DNA of 64,000 nucleotides from positions 27,203 to 91,202 of the forward strand of contig LWTM01000071.1 of NCBI GenBank assembly GCA_002101205.1, read 5' to 3'. This document shows, one piece after another, positions 30,236 to 38,242 of the stretch (position 1 is its first letter; each line of letters begins with the position of its first letter). Source of the stretch: Cycloclasticus sp. symbiont of Poecilosclerida sp. N (GTDB lineage: Bacteria; Pseudomonadota; Gammaproteobacteria; Methylococcales; Cycloclasticaceae). Position numbers and translations under genes: made by a program. Under the pieces are notes generated by a model. It made no database searches and was not told the DNA's origin. It saw nothing but the letters and a program-made list of their open reading frames with translations.

Positions 30236-30915
30236 ATGTTTTAGCCATTGAAACAGCCACAGAAGCTTGTTCAGCCGCTTTGTTGGTAGGCAGTGAAGTT
30301 ATAGACGTTTTTCAAATAGCACCGCGTGAGCACGGTAATTTAATTCTAACAATGGTGGACGGTTTACTGAACGAAGCGGGCATGACTTTGCAACAGTTAG
30401 ATGCTTTAGCGTTTGGCCGTGGCCCCGGCTCTTTTACTGGCGTAAGAATGGCAACGGGCGTAATACAAGGTTTAGCGTTTTCTGCTGACCTGCCCGTCGC
30501 CCCTGTTTCAACCTTAACGGCGTTGGCGCAAAAAGAGGTCAATAGCGGAGAAGGACAAACAATTTATGCTGCGCTTGATGCCAGAATGGGCGAGGTTTAT
30601 TGGTGTGAATACGTGGTTGAGAAGGGTCGTCTTAAAGCGATATCAGAGGAAGTGGTCATCAACCCGAATGAGATTATTGTTGAGCAAGGGAAAAACGCGA
30701 TAGGCATCGGACACGGCTGGCGTGCGTATAAAGAGGTCATATTGAACAAGGTTGCTGCACAGTCTATTGAGCTACAAGCAGATCAACTCCCACGGGCGAA
30801 AGAAGTCGCGCATCTGGCGATTGCAATGATTGAAAGTAAGCAAACAGTCAGCGCTGAAAATGCATTACCCGTGTATTTACGCGATAATGTCGCTAAGAAA
30901 AAAGCACAGCAATAG
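30232..30915 (+). CDS. tsaB: tRNA threonylcarbamoyladenosine protein TsaB
   Basis: Platform subunit of the t6A-forming TsaBDE complex, 227 aa. It begins NVLAIETATEACSAALLVG and has the ASKHA-fold motif ALAFGRGPGSFTGVRMATG. The ATGA overlap with the helicase gene and the order yoaA-tsaB-yciO make this a compact cluster. The adjacent YciO belongs to the same carbamoylation-type superfamily. Confidence 0.95.
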   Translation: MNVLAIETATEACSAALLVGSEVIDVFQIAPREHGNLILTMVDGLLNEAGMTLQQLDALAFGRGPGSFTGVRMATGVIQGLAFSADLPVAPVSTLTALAQKEVNSGEGQTIYAALDARMGEVYWCEYVVEKGRLKAISEEVVINPNEIIVEQGKNAIGIGHGWRAYKEVILNKVAAQSIELQADQLPRAKEVAHLAIAMIESKQTVSAENALPVYLRDNVAKKKAQQ

Positions 30916-30917
30916 AA

Positions 30918-31553
30918 ATGGTTCAGTATTTAAATATTCACCCAGAAAATCCACAGCAACGGCTGATAAAACAAGTCGTTGATATTGTGCGCAGGCGAGG
31001 CGTTATTGCCTATCCAACAGACTCTTCTTATGCTTTAGCTTGCCATGTCGGCGATAAACAAGCGCAGGACCGTATTCGGCAAATTCGCCAAATTGACAAT
31101 AAACATAATTTCACTTTGGTTTGCCGCGACTTAACTGAAATCGCATCCTATGCACAGGTTAATAATGATACTTATCGTTTATTAAAATCGTTAACGCCAG
31201 GCGCATTTACTTTTGTTTTAAAGGCAACCAAAGAAGTGCCACGCAGCTTGCAACATCCAAAAAGAAAGACAGTAGGTATTCGCGTACCTAATAATGTCGT
31301 GGTGCAGAGAATTCTACAAGAGCTCGGTGAGCCGATGTTAACTAGCACGCTAATCTTGCCGGATGAGTCTGAAGCGATAGCTGACCCTTACTATATTAAC
31401 GAACGGTTGGGCCCCGTGCTCGATGCGATTGTAGACAGTGGTGTCATACCGTACCAGCCGACCACCGTGATTGTTTGGGACAATGATTTTCCTGAAATTG
31501 TGCGCCAAGGTAAAGGAAAGGCGGACTTTATTGCACAAAAGGGTGCGAAGTGA
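30918..31553 (+). CDS. YciO/Sua5-family threonylcarbamoyl-AMP synthase-like protein
   Basis: 211 aa YrdC-fold protein. IAYPTDSSYALACHVGDK and KHNFTLVCRDLTEIASYA match the YciO branch, in which SSYA replaces the TVYG of TsaC. Lys/Arg-rich nucleotide-binding patches (RKTVGIRVPNN) are present. The biochemical role of YciO is less settled than that of TsaC, so true t6A synthesis is not claimed. It overlaps the following protease gene by one base. Confidence 0.9.
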   Translation: MVQYLNIHPENPQQRLIKQVVDIVRRRGVIAYPTDSSYALACHVGDKQAQDRIRQIRQIDNKHNFTLVCRDLTEIASYAQVNNDTYRLLKSLTPGAFTFVLKATKEVPRSLQHPKRKTVGIRVPNNVVVQRILQELGEPMLTSTLILPDESEAIADPYYINERLGPVLDAIVDSGVIPYQPTTVIVWDNDFPEIVRQGKGKADFIAQKGAK

Positions 31554-32212
31554 TGCCGATGGACGAGTTGACCTTAGTGGGTCGAATAGCGATTTGGGTA
31601 TTACCGGTTATTTTTGCTATCACTGTTCACGAGGTGGCGCACGGCTGGGTGGCAAGTAAACTGGGCGACAATACCGCTAAAAACCTAGGGCGTTTAACGC
31701 TTAACCCCATAAGCCATATCGATGTAGTGGGTACGCTTATTGTCCCTGCTGTATTGCTTTTTTTAGGTGGATTTATGTTTGGTTGGGCAAAGCCGGTCCC
31801 TGTGAACTGGATAAACCTCAAAAGACCTAAGCGCGATATGATTTATGTGGCAATAGCCGGGCCGTTGGCTAATTTGTTGATGGCGATCGCTTGGGGTATT
31901 TTGATGAAAATAGGGTTCATGTTAGGTAGCGGCAATGAGTTCATTTCTATGCTCTTAATTTACATGGGCTATGCAGGCATATTTATTAACGCCGTGTTAA
32001 TGATGCTGAATTTACTGCCCATCTTGCCACTCGATGGCGGGCGTGTATTGGCGGGGCTGTTGCCCAATGAAATCAGCTATCAGTATAGTAAATTAGAGAG
32101 ATTAGGTTTTCCAATATTAATCGTTATAATCGCCATGGGTTGGTTGTCTAAAATATTAGGACCGCCCATCTATTTTTTACAAACGAGTATTTTTAAAATA
32201 CTCGGTATTTAG
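31553..32212 (+). CDS. Site-2-type M50 membrane metalloprotease
   Basis: Polytopic peptidase, about 219 aa, of the YwhC/SpoIVFB-like group. The zinc site is HEVAH (His26, Glu27, His30), inside FAITVHEVAHGWVASKLGD. The second motif NLLPILPLDGGRVL provides the third ligand Asp. Four to six hydrophobic helices are visible and no PDZ or CBS domain is attached. ATG at 31553 is used; a GTG one codon upstream is also possible. Substrate unknown. Confidence 0.9.
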   Translation: MPMDELTLVGRIAIWVLPVIFAITVHEVAHGWVASKLGDNTAKNLGRLTLNPISHIDVVGTLIVPAVLLFLGGFMFGWAKPVPVNWINLKRPKRDMIYVAIAGPLANLLMAIAWGILMKIGFMLGSGNEFISMLLIYMGYAGIFINAVLMMLNLLPILPLDGGRVLAGLLPNEISYQYSKLERLGFPILIVIIAMGWLSKILGPPIYFLQTSIFKILGI

Positions 32213-32220
32213 GAGGCCGT

Positions 32221-33441
32221 GTGAGTTCAGAAGTTCCAGCGCAGTACCGTCGCGTACTTTCAGGTATGAGACCTACTGGTAATCTGCATTTAGGACATTA
32301 TCATGGGGTGTTGAAAAATTGGCTTGAGTTGCAACAAGAATACAAATGTTATTTCTTTGTCGCGGATTGGCACGCGCTAACAACGCACTACGACAATCCA
32401 TCCATCATTGCCGACAGCACATTGAATATGGTCATTGATTGGCTGGCGGCTGGCGTGGATCATGGTTTGGCAGATTTGTTTATTCAATCCAGCATTCCAG
32501 AACACGCTGAACTGCATTTATTGCTCTCCATGATGACACCCTTAGGCTGGCTAGAACGCGTGCCGAGTTATAAGGACCAGCAAGAAAGACTAAAAGAAAA
32601 AGACTTAGCGACGTACGGGTTTTTAGGTTACCCCTTATTGCAAAGCGCGGATATTTTGATGTACAAAGCCGGTCTAGTGCCCGTGGGCGCAGACCAAGTA
32701 GCTCACGTTGAGTTAACACGAGAAGTAGCTAGGCGCTTTAACCATTTATACGGGGGTGAACCTGATTTTGAAGAAAAAGCAGAAATAGCCATTAAAAAAA
32801 TGGGTAAAAAGAATGCAAAAATGTTCAATAAGCTGCGTAACGCTTATCAGGAAAATGGCGACCAAGAAGCCCTGGCCGTGGCGCGCGCCTTGTTGGAGGC
32901 ACAGCAAAACATTACTGTGGGCGATAAAGAACGTTTGTTTGGTTACCTTGAAGGCAGTGGCCGAGTTATCTTGCCAGAGCCGAAAGCATTGCTGACAAAG
33001 GCATCAAAAATGCCAGGGTTAGACGGGCAGAAAATGTCTAAGTCCTACGGTAATACTATTGCCTTACGTGATAAAGTAGAAGATGTAGAAAAGAAACTTC
33101 GTACGATGCCAACCGATCCCGCAAGAGTACGTCTTACAGACGTGGGTGACCCGGCTAAATGCCCCGTATGGCAGTTCCATGAAGTTTATTCGAACGAAGA
33201 AGTTTGCGAATGGGTGCAAAATGGCTGTAAAACAGCGTGCATCGGTTGTTTAGATTGTAAGGCACCGGTCATAGAGGCGGTATTGCGCGAATTAAAACCG
33301 ATGCAAGAAAGAGCGGCGGAGTATACGCAACAGCCCGACTTAGTGCGTTCAATTATTAACGAAGGTACCGAAAAGGCGCGTGATGTGGCGAAAGAAACCT
33401 TGGACGAAGTGAAAGAAGCTATGAGTATGAAGCTTTTGTAA
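32221..33441 (+). CDS. trpS: Tryptophan-tRNA ligase, long form with putative iron-sulfur motif
   Basis: Class I synthetase with HLGH at 23-26 (signature PTGNLHLGHYHGVL) and KMSKS at 271-275. At 406 aa it is about 70 longer than E. coli TrpRS. The extra length includes an insertion (about residues 178-250) before the KMSKS loop. The C-terminal region has Cys314-x21-Cys336-x6-Cys343-x2-Cys346, close to the C-x22-C-x6-C-x2-C that binds a [4Fe-4S] cluster in Thermotoga TrpRS. GTG start behind AGGAGG, which fixes it. Confidence 0.96.
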   Translation: MSSEVPAQYRRVLSGMRPTGNLHLGHYHGVLKNWLELQQEYKCYFFVADWHALTTHYDNPSIIADSTLNMVIDWLAAGVDHGLADLFIQSSIPEHAELHLLLSMMTPLGWLERVPSYKDQQERLKEKDLATYGFLGYPLLQSADILMYKAGLVPVGADQVAHVELTREVARRFNHLYGGEPDFEEKAEIAIKKMGKKNAKMFNKLRNAYQENGDQEALAVARALLEAQQNITVGDKERLFGYLEGSGRVILPEPKALLTKASKMPGLDGQKMSKSYGNTIALRDKVEDVEKKLRTMPTDPARVRLTDVGDPAKCPVWQFHEVYSNEEVCEWVQNGCKTACIGCLDCKAPVIEAVLRELKPMQERAAEYTQQPDLVRSIINEGTEKARDVAKETLDEVKEAMSMKLL

Positions 33442-33476
33442 GTCGGATTCACCAGTTATGAAATAAGGGGAAAAGA

Positions 33477-33791
33477 ATGTCAGAGTTTAAAAATGTAACG
33501 ATTGTTAAAAAAGCCAATGTGTACTTCGATGGGAAAGTGGTTAGCCGCACTATAAAATTTGACGACGGAACAAGCAAAACACTGGGCTTTATGGTGCCAG
33601 GTGACTATAGCTTTGATACGCAAGCAGCTGAGGTAGTAGAAATATTAGCAGGCAAGCTAGATGTGCTATTGCCAGGCTCAAGTGAATGGAAAACGGTGAA
33701 TTGTGGAGAATCTTTTGCTGTGCCAGCCAATTCAAGTTTCGAGCTGAAAGTTGATCAAGCGACAGATTATTGTTGTTCATTTATCGGCTAG
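33477..33791 (+). CDS. ppnP: Pyrimidine/purine nucleoside phosphorylase PpnP
   Basis: 104 aa single-domain cupin of the former DUF1255 family. It begins [20 protein letters not shown] and contains [17 protein letters not shown] and [11 protein letters not shown]. It splits nucleosides with phosphate. The ribosome-binding site AAGGGG is good. It is the last core gene before the accessory region. Confidence 0.93.
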   Translation: MSEFKNVTIVKKANVYFDGKVVSRTIKFDDGTSKTLGFMVPGDYSFDTQAAEVVEILAGKLDVLLPGSSEWKTVNCGESFAVPANSSFELKVDQATDYCCSFIG

Positions 33792-33822
33792 AACTAGCTA
33801 TAAATGAATCGCCGTGAGACTA

Positions 33823-34385
33823 TTAGGCACCTCTCAGCTCCTTAAAATACCTTTCCTCATACTTCATTGACGACAACATATCATTGTTACCATGTTTTCG
33901 AACTGGATTATAAAACATCTCGATATAATCAAAAGCGTCCTGTTTGTGATTTAAGTTTGTTCTGATACATCAATCGTTCAACGCGGCTAATGCCGCAGGT
34001 CTGACCCAATTCTCGTAAATCGTGGCAAACCTTCCGATAACCATAAACGCAGCCACTTTCTAGCCACGACTGTTTAATAACGCCTAATAAACGCTGATCT
34101 TCGATCATACGTTTAGATTTTGGTCGCTTTAACCAAGCGTAATAGAACCGTTACGGCGCACATTGGCTGCCCGACACAATAACTTAGCACCATCTTGCGT
34201 TTGATGAGCGTTGATAAACGCATACCTCACCCAGACTCTCTGGCAAAATATGCTACGGCCCTCTTTAGTATGTCTCGTTCTTCTTCAGTACGCCTAAGCT
34301 GTGCCTTTAGACCTCGGATTTCTTTTTGTTGATCTGTTATTTGGTTGTTCTGTGAACTGCCATCACCATAACGCGCCACCCAGAA
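33823..34385 (-). pseudogene. IS3-type transposase remnant (orfA 3' part plus deleted orfB)
   Basis: Reading the minus strand, the right end encodes the C-terminal part of an IS3 OrfA (WVARYGDGSSQNNQ, then EEERDILKRAVAYFARESG and stop). OrfB follows from FINAHQTQDGAKLLCRAANV to KLKSQTGRF. There it jumps out of frame, near 33940, to the OrfB C-terminus DYIEMFYNPVRKHGNNDMLS ending KELRGA. The DDE core is therefore deleted and the 5' end of orfA is missing. It cannot transpose. It occupies most of the 33792-34490 gap after ppnP. Confidence 0.85.
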
Positions 34386-34395
34386 GTAAAGTCCC

Positions 34396-34424
34396 TTGCT
34401 TTACAATGTCAAGGCATGTATAGT
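34396..34424 (+). promoter_or_regulatory. Possible sigma-70 promoter for the 63-aa ORF cluster
   Basis: TTGCTT at 34396-34401 and TATAGT at 34419-34424 are separated by 17 bases, about 70 bases before the first ORF. The -10 is a 5/6 match, the -35 only 3/6. It lies immediately beyond the end of the IS3 remnant. Confidence 0.4.
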
Positions 34425-34491
34425 GCGTTGCATTATGATAGTAAATGAACAGGTATCATTAATTTTAAATAACCTTTAAGTGGAGCAGGCT

Positions 34492-34683
34492 ATGGGAACA
34501 GAAACTAAAGAGTTCTCTAAATGGTATGACAGAGAAGTAGACGGCGGACTAGTAGATATGAAATTTGTTCCTGGTGATGGTATTGGTAAAGATACTACCA
34601 GAGAAGATTTTGCAGCAGAAAATAATCGTGTCAATAGGATTATAAGATCAAAAGTAACTGTCAATAGACCTGACGTATTCTAA
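34492..34683 (+). CDS. Hypothetical 63-aa protein of the accessory region
   Basis: Not recognised. A hydrophilic protein starting MGTETKEFSKWYDREVDGGL, preceded by TGGAGCAGG as ribosome-binding site. It stops directly before the ATG of the next ORF (TAAATG), suggesting an operon with the degraded metallopeptidase-like gene. A small protein in front of an ImmA/IrrE-like gene could be a regulatory or antitoxin-like partner, but no DNA-binding motif is evident. An upstream in-frame GTG (34480) is less likely. Confidence 0.5.
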   Translation: MGTETKEFSKWYDREVDGGLVDMKFVPGDGIGKDTTREDFAAENNRVNRIIRSKVTVNRPDVF

Positions 34684-35013
34684 ATGAAGTTAGTTGAAGT
34701 ATTATTAGCCGCAAGATCAGCTTCAACTAATTAGCAAGGCATTTATAATCACGATTGTCCTGTTAGAATATTTGACAATGGGATTCAGTCAATTGTTGAA
34801 GAACAAGCTAACCAAAAAATTTCTATAAAATGCCTAGCTTGGCCTGGGAGTCTGTTTGCAGCCAGATTGGATCGCTATGGCTCAGAATCTCATATTTGGT
34901 ATTCAGCGCAACTTAATAGTTGCTGGTCGAGATTCTATATTGCAAAGGAGCTAGTTCATGTTCTTTGTGGAGATACAGAAAACTTCACTAAAAAGCCACT
35001 ACATGCCGACTGA
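34684..35013 (+). pseudogene. Degraded ImmA/IrrE-like metallopeptidase gene with in-frame amber
   Basis: One frame runs 109 codons, interrupted by TAG at codon 17 (34732-34734). Before the stop it reads MKLVEVLLAARSASTN. After it, the text LFAARLDRYGSESHIWYSAQ and SRFYIAKELVHVLCGDTE resembles the zinc-protease helix RFTIAHELGHLLLG of ImmA/IrrE proteins. The His-Glu of HExxH is degenerate here (KELVH). The C-terminal part is missing. Family assignment is tentative; the broken state is seen directly. Confidence 0.4.
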
Positions 35014-35275
35014 TGATTTCACAAAGGAGCAAGTTAGACACACGGATGATGTAGACCTTATTATCCATGTAGTGAATTACCCATCGTATTTAACACTAAA
35101 ACAAGAATTATCTGAGCGCGGATTTAAAGAGGTGATGGAGCATAATGACCCCATTTGCGCTATGCGATTGGGCGAGTTGCACGTCGATTTCATGTCAGAC
35201 AATGAAGATAGCCTAAACTTCGGCAATTGTTGGTACAAAATGGCCTGGGAAACAGCAGATGATTACCTTATATTT
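35003..35275 (+). pseudogene. Truncated nucleotidyltransferase-like gene interrupted by the transposon
   Basis: The frame reads RHTDDVDLIIHVVNYPSYLT, then DPICAMRLGELHVDFMSDNE and FGNCWYKMAWETADDYL. This pattern (T-x-D-V-D, then D-P-I-C...H-V-D-F-M, then N-x-W-Y) resembles AbiEii-like or other MNT-type nucleotidyltransferases. The N-terminal part before the Asp pair is too short for a whole domain, and the 3' end runs into the IS1595 inverted repeat. It lacks both ends and is called a fragment. Confidence 0.45.
35268..35275. repeat. Left copy of the 8-bp target site duplication
   Basis: TTATATTT directly abuts the left inverted repeat. The identical octamer abuts the right inverted repeat at 39284-39291. 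An 8-bp duplication is what IS1595-family elements produce. Confidence 0.95.
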
Positions 35276-35302
35276 GGGAATTATATACTTAAATCTACAA
35301 AA
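35276..35302 (+). repeat. Left terminal inverted repeat of the IS1595-family element
   Basis: 27 bases starting GGGAATTATATACTTAAATC, identical to the reverse complement of 39257-39283. The match ends at CTACAAAA; beyond it the two ends diverge (CACATT against TATCC). Confidence 0.95.
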
Positions 35303-35306
35303 CACA

Positions 35307-35444
35307 TTAAACCCTTTCCTTTAATCGCCACTTCTGATTTTTCTCGGTCTTTGTAGGTTTCTTATTTTCGTATTTGACTTTGGTTTTTGGCTTGGATAGT
35401 AAAACTTCTTTTAGGGCTTTTTCCATTTGATTTAGGGTCGTCAT
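35307..35444 (-). CDS. 45-aa lysine-rich protein, last passenger gene of the transposon
   Basis: The start codon overlaps the stop of the specificity gene (ATGA), and the ORF ends four bases inside the left inverted repeat boundary. It begins MTTLNQMEKALKEVLLSKPK and is strongly basic (about a third Lys plus Arg). No known motif is seen. The four-base overlap implies coupled translation and a real gene. Possible roles are a controller or accessory factor for the restriction system, or a transposition accessory. None can be chosen from sequence. Confidence 0.7.
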   Translation of the reverse strand: MTTLNQMEKALKEVLLSKPKTKVKYENKKPTKTEKNQKWRLKERV

Positions 35445-36418
35445 AGTGATTTAGAATAAGGCAGTGATTTAATGTAGTCTTCCATAAATTGCCAATCAGG
35501 CTGGTTGTTTTTTGTTGGTAATTTAATAATTTCTTTTTCAAGTCTATGTATTCTTGCTTGCCTGCCGTATGAATATTTATTAGTAGTTTTTTTTAAAACT
35601 GAAACAATAAATAAAGAGGCATAATTGTTTATTTTTAGTTTAGGAATAAGTGTGTGAACATTATCATCGCTAAAATATTGATAATCATGATAAAAAACAT
35701 TACAAAACATATCAATCGTTATTTTGTTTTTGAAAATATTTTTTTCAAATTGAAAATCTGAATAAGATATAAAATCAATAACCCCATTATTTTCACTTGA
35801 AGCCGTGATTAGTGGAATGTTTTTATCACTTTTTATTCTATCGTAAGTCGTTAGTCTTTCTCCTTTTTTAATATCAAAAATATCTGTCAATTTAAAATCA
35901 GCCCAATTATCAATTCTTAAGTTTTGATTAGAATTATTTACTGATTTATTAGATATATTGATTAAGGATTTTTGATAAAAATTAGTTAAATTAACTTTGA
36001 TATTTTTTGATATTTTTGCTGGAATTAAAACGTCTTTTAAAGTTTTATTAGCCTGTCTACCATAACTGTATTTATATTTATTACTGCTGATACACTTTGC
36101 GTAATAAAGCATTTCAATAATGCTAAGTTGCTTTCTAGGTGTTAAAACAAATATATGAAACCCTGTGTAATATTCAATCGGTTGATAAAAAGTTGATAAT
36201 ACCGAACCACCTAATGCAACTGATAAGGTGTGTTTTGAATTTAACTTTATGTCTAACTCTTTTTCCACAAAGGCAGACGCTCCATTATTATTTTCAGTTC
36301 TTGAAATAAACGGAATAGCGTTGTGGTTTGTGCTTTTAGTTTCTAATAGACTGATTAACTCTAGGCTATTTCCGTATTCAATATCAAAAATATCCGATAT
36401 TTTTACTAACTCACTCAT
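35441..36418 (-). CDS. Specificity (S) subunit of a BcgI-like restriction-modification system
   Basis: 325 aa with two half-repeats. Each half opens with a similar strand (VKISDIFDIEYGNSLE and FKLTDIFDIKKGERLT) and closes with NKYSYGRQA or KYSYGRQAR, then a short helix. This is the two-target-recognition-domain plan of HsdS and BcgB proteins, which read a bipartite DNA site. The length is close to BcgI B (341 aa). The start overlaps the RM gene by eight bases. The recognition sequence cannot be predicted. Confidence 0.88.
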   Translation of the reverse strand: MSELVKISDIFDIEYGNSLELISLLETKSTNHNAIPFISRTENNNGASAFVEKELDIKLNSKHTLSVALGGSVLSTFYQPIEYYTGFHIFVLTPRKQLSIIEMLYYAKCISSNKYKYSYGRQANKTLKDVLIPAKISKNIKVNLTNFYQKSLINISNKSVNNSNQNLRIDNWADFKLTDIFDIKKGERLTTYDRIKSDKNIPLITASSENNGVIDFISYSDFQFEKNIFKNKITIDMFCNVFYHDYQYFSDDNVHTLIPKLKINNYASLFIVSVLKKTTNKYSYGRQARIHRLEKEIIKLPTKNNQPDWQFMEDYIKSLPYSKSL

Positions 36419-38240
36419 CGCAAAGCACTTGAGTGAAAATTTTATTTTTATGCAAAAAGGTTACATAATTTAAAATATCATTTTCAAAATCACGGTCAAA
36501 CAGACCAGAATAATCAGTATTCATATAAGCCTCCGCAACCCACTCATTATCGGCTGTAACGCACTTAGTAACACTAAATCCAGCCTCATTTTTTTTATTG
36601 TTATAGTTGGTAAGCCATTTTTGTTTTATATCTTTCCACGCACCGTAACCATCATACCTGCCTTGTATTTTTCGTTTAATAAACCCATCGTCTTTATAGT
36701 AGCCAAAATAAGTTTCTTTGGACTTTGGGTGTGGCTTGTGAGCCGTAAATAACATAATGCACGAAACTACGCCTACTTTAGAGTTATGAAACAACTCATC
36801 AGGCATTGAAAAAACAGCCTCTAAAGAATGTTTTTCAAGTAACTTTTTCTTAAAACCATAAACCTTTCCTTTTGTAGCTAAAGCACTCTGCATTGGAACA
36901 ATAGCAACACAAGTTCCACCATCTACTAAGCATTCTAAATTATTTAAGATAAATTCCAGTTCGTCATCATCGTGTTTTTTATCGGATTTATAAGGAGGGT
37001 TTAAAAATCCAACAGTTGGATTTTTAACCTTAACTTCTTTAATAATAGCATCGTCAAAACAACTCCCCTTAATAATACTAGTCTTGCCGTCTTGATGGAT
37101 GTACATATTGGAAACTGCCAAAGCAAAAATTTTAGATTGAAATTCCACCCCTATTAACTGTTTTGATTTAATTTCTTTTATTTTTGTTTCATCGCCTTTT
37201 GCATCTTCTATCATCTTGCTCATTGCACTTATTAGAAACCCACCTGTGCCTGTGCAGTTGTCATAAATAATAGAGTTTTTATTAACTTGTGCCAAATCAG
37301 AAAATAACTCGGTAATATGTGGTGGAGTTAGAACAATGCCTAAACTTTTATCGCTATTAGCATATCTTAAAAACTCAATATATAACTGACCTAAAACATC
37401 AAAATATTGATGGCTTTTAATAAAGGTGTTGATATTGCCATCAATATCATCAATGGTTTCTTTTAAAACTTTATCTTTTTGAGACAAAGAAGTATCAGTA
37501 TTTATAAAACTAAACTGTGTGTTGAGATTTTTTAGTTTTTTATCGCCAATGTCGGAACTTTCCAATTCATCTGACACAGTTTGAGTGAGTGCTTTGGCTA
37601 AATTTTCAGGGGTTTTATGAGAGGCATAAGATTTTTGAAAAGCGTCATTTTCCAAGGCAATTAGAATAGCACTGATTAAAAGACTTCTTTCACTTCCTAA
37701 AATTTTATTTGAATGTAATTTGGAGTTTAGGATTTTCGTAAAATCCAGTAAAATGTTGTAATCTTGTCTAAATTTTTCAGGACTTTTTAAATAATTTTGT
37801 AAATAGTCATCAACATTTAATAATTTATCACCAACAAAAGAAGCTGCTTTTTTTTCACCTTTTAAATGTAGAAAGTGCGAAATCTTTAATTCTTGTTTTG
37901 TTTCACCACTAATGGCAATCGCCAAAACATCAAACTCTTTAGACAGGTAAGAAGCGTAGAGTAAAGCACCATCAACAGCAAAATCTTTATATTTATCTCT
38001 ATTCTTGCTTTCATGATATTTTGTTTTCGCTTTACACTCAATAACAATCAATAAATCAGAGTTTGTTTTATAGGTGATTATAAATTCAGGATAGCCTTTT
38101 CCAAATCCGCCTTTTGATGCAGTTTTTAGCAGTTTATCTATTTTTGGATTATCGGAACGTTGCTCTTCAATTTCAATCTCTTTTAAAAACTGATTAAAAT
38201 GATTGCGTGTAATAATTTCTGTTTTTCTTTCATTCGCCAT
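36411..38240 (-). CDS. Bifunctional restriction-modification subunit (nuclease plus N6-adenine methyltransferase), BcgI A-like
   Basis: 609 aa. The N-terminal domain has a PD-(D/E)xK-type nuclease pattern: Pro51-Glu52 followed by Glu68-Cys69-Lys70 in LLIVIECKAK. The central and C-terminal parts form a gamma-class adenine methyltransferase with SAM motif DNCTGTGGFL (327-336) and catalytic NPPY (414-417). The region LGIVLTPPHITELFSDL is HsdM-like. A single polypeptide with both activities plus a separate S subunit is the BcgI plan (type IIB/IIG; BcgI A is 637 aa). No separate HsdR translocase is present. Confidence 0.88.
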   Translation of the reverse strand: MANERKTEIITRNHFNQFLKEIEIEEQRSDNPKIDKLLKTASKGGFGKGYPEFIITYKTNSDLLIVIECKAKTKYHESKNRDKYKDFAVDGALLYASYLSKEFDVLAIAISGETKQELKISHFLHLKGEKKAASFVGDKLLNVDDYLQNYLKSPEKFRQDYNILLDFTKILNSKLHSNKILGSERSLLISAILIALENDAFQKSYASHKTPENLAKALTQTVSDELESSDIGDKKLKNLNTQFSFINTDTSLSQKDKVLKETIDDIDGNINTFIKSHQYFDVLGQLYIEFLRYANSDKSLGIVLTPPHITELFSDLAQVNKNSIIYDNCTGTGGFLISAMSKMIEDAKGDETKIKEIKSKQLIGVEFQSKIFALAVSNMYIHQDGKTSIIKGSCFDDAIIKEVKVKNPTVGFLNPPYKSDKKHDDDELEFILNNLECLVDGGTCVAIVPMQSALATKGKVYGFKKKLLEKHSLEAVFSMPDELFHNSKVGVVSCIMLFTAHKPHPKSKETYFGYYKDDGFIKRKIQGRYDGYGAWKDIKQKWLTNYNNKKNEAGFSVTKCVTADNEWVAEAYMNTDYSGLFDRDFENDILNYVTFLHKNKIFTQVLCDE

Positions 38241-38242
38241 AA

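Noticed and set aside
36411-38240. Ordinary type I HsdM lacking HsdR
   Set aside because: The protein has its own N-terminal PE...ExK nuclease pattern and total length like BcgI A, so a separate HsdR is not needed.
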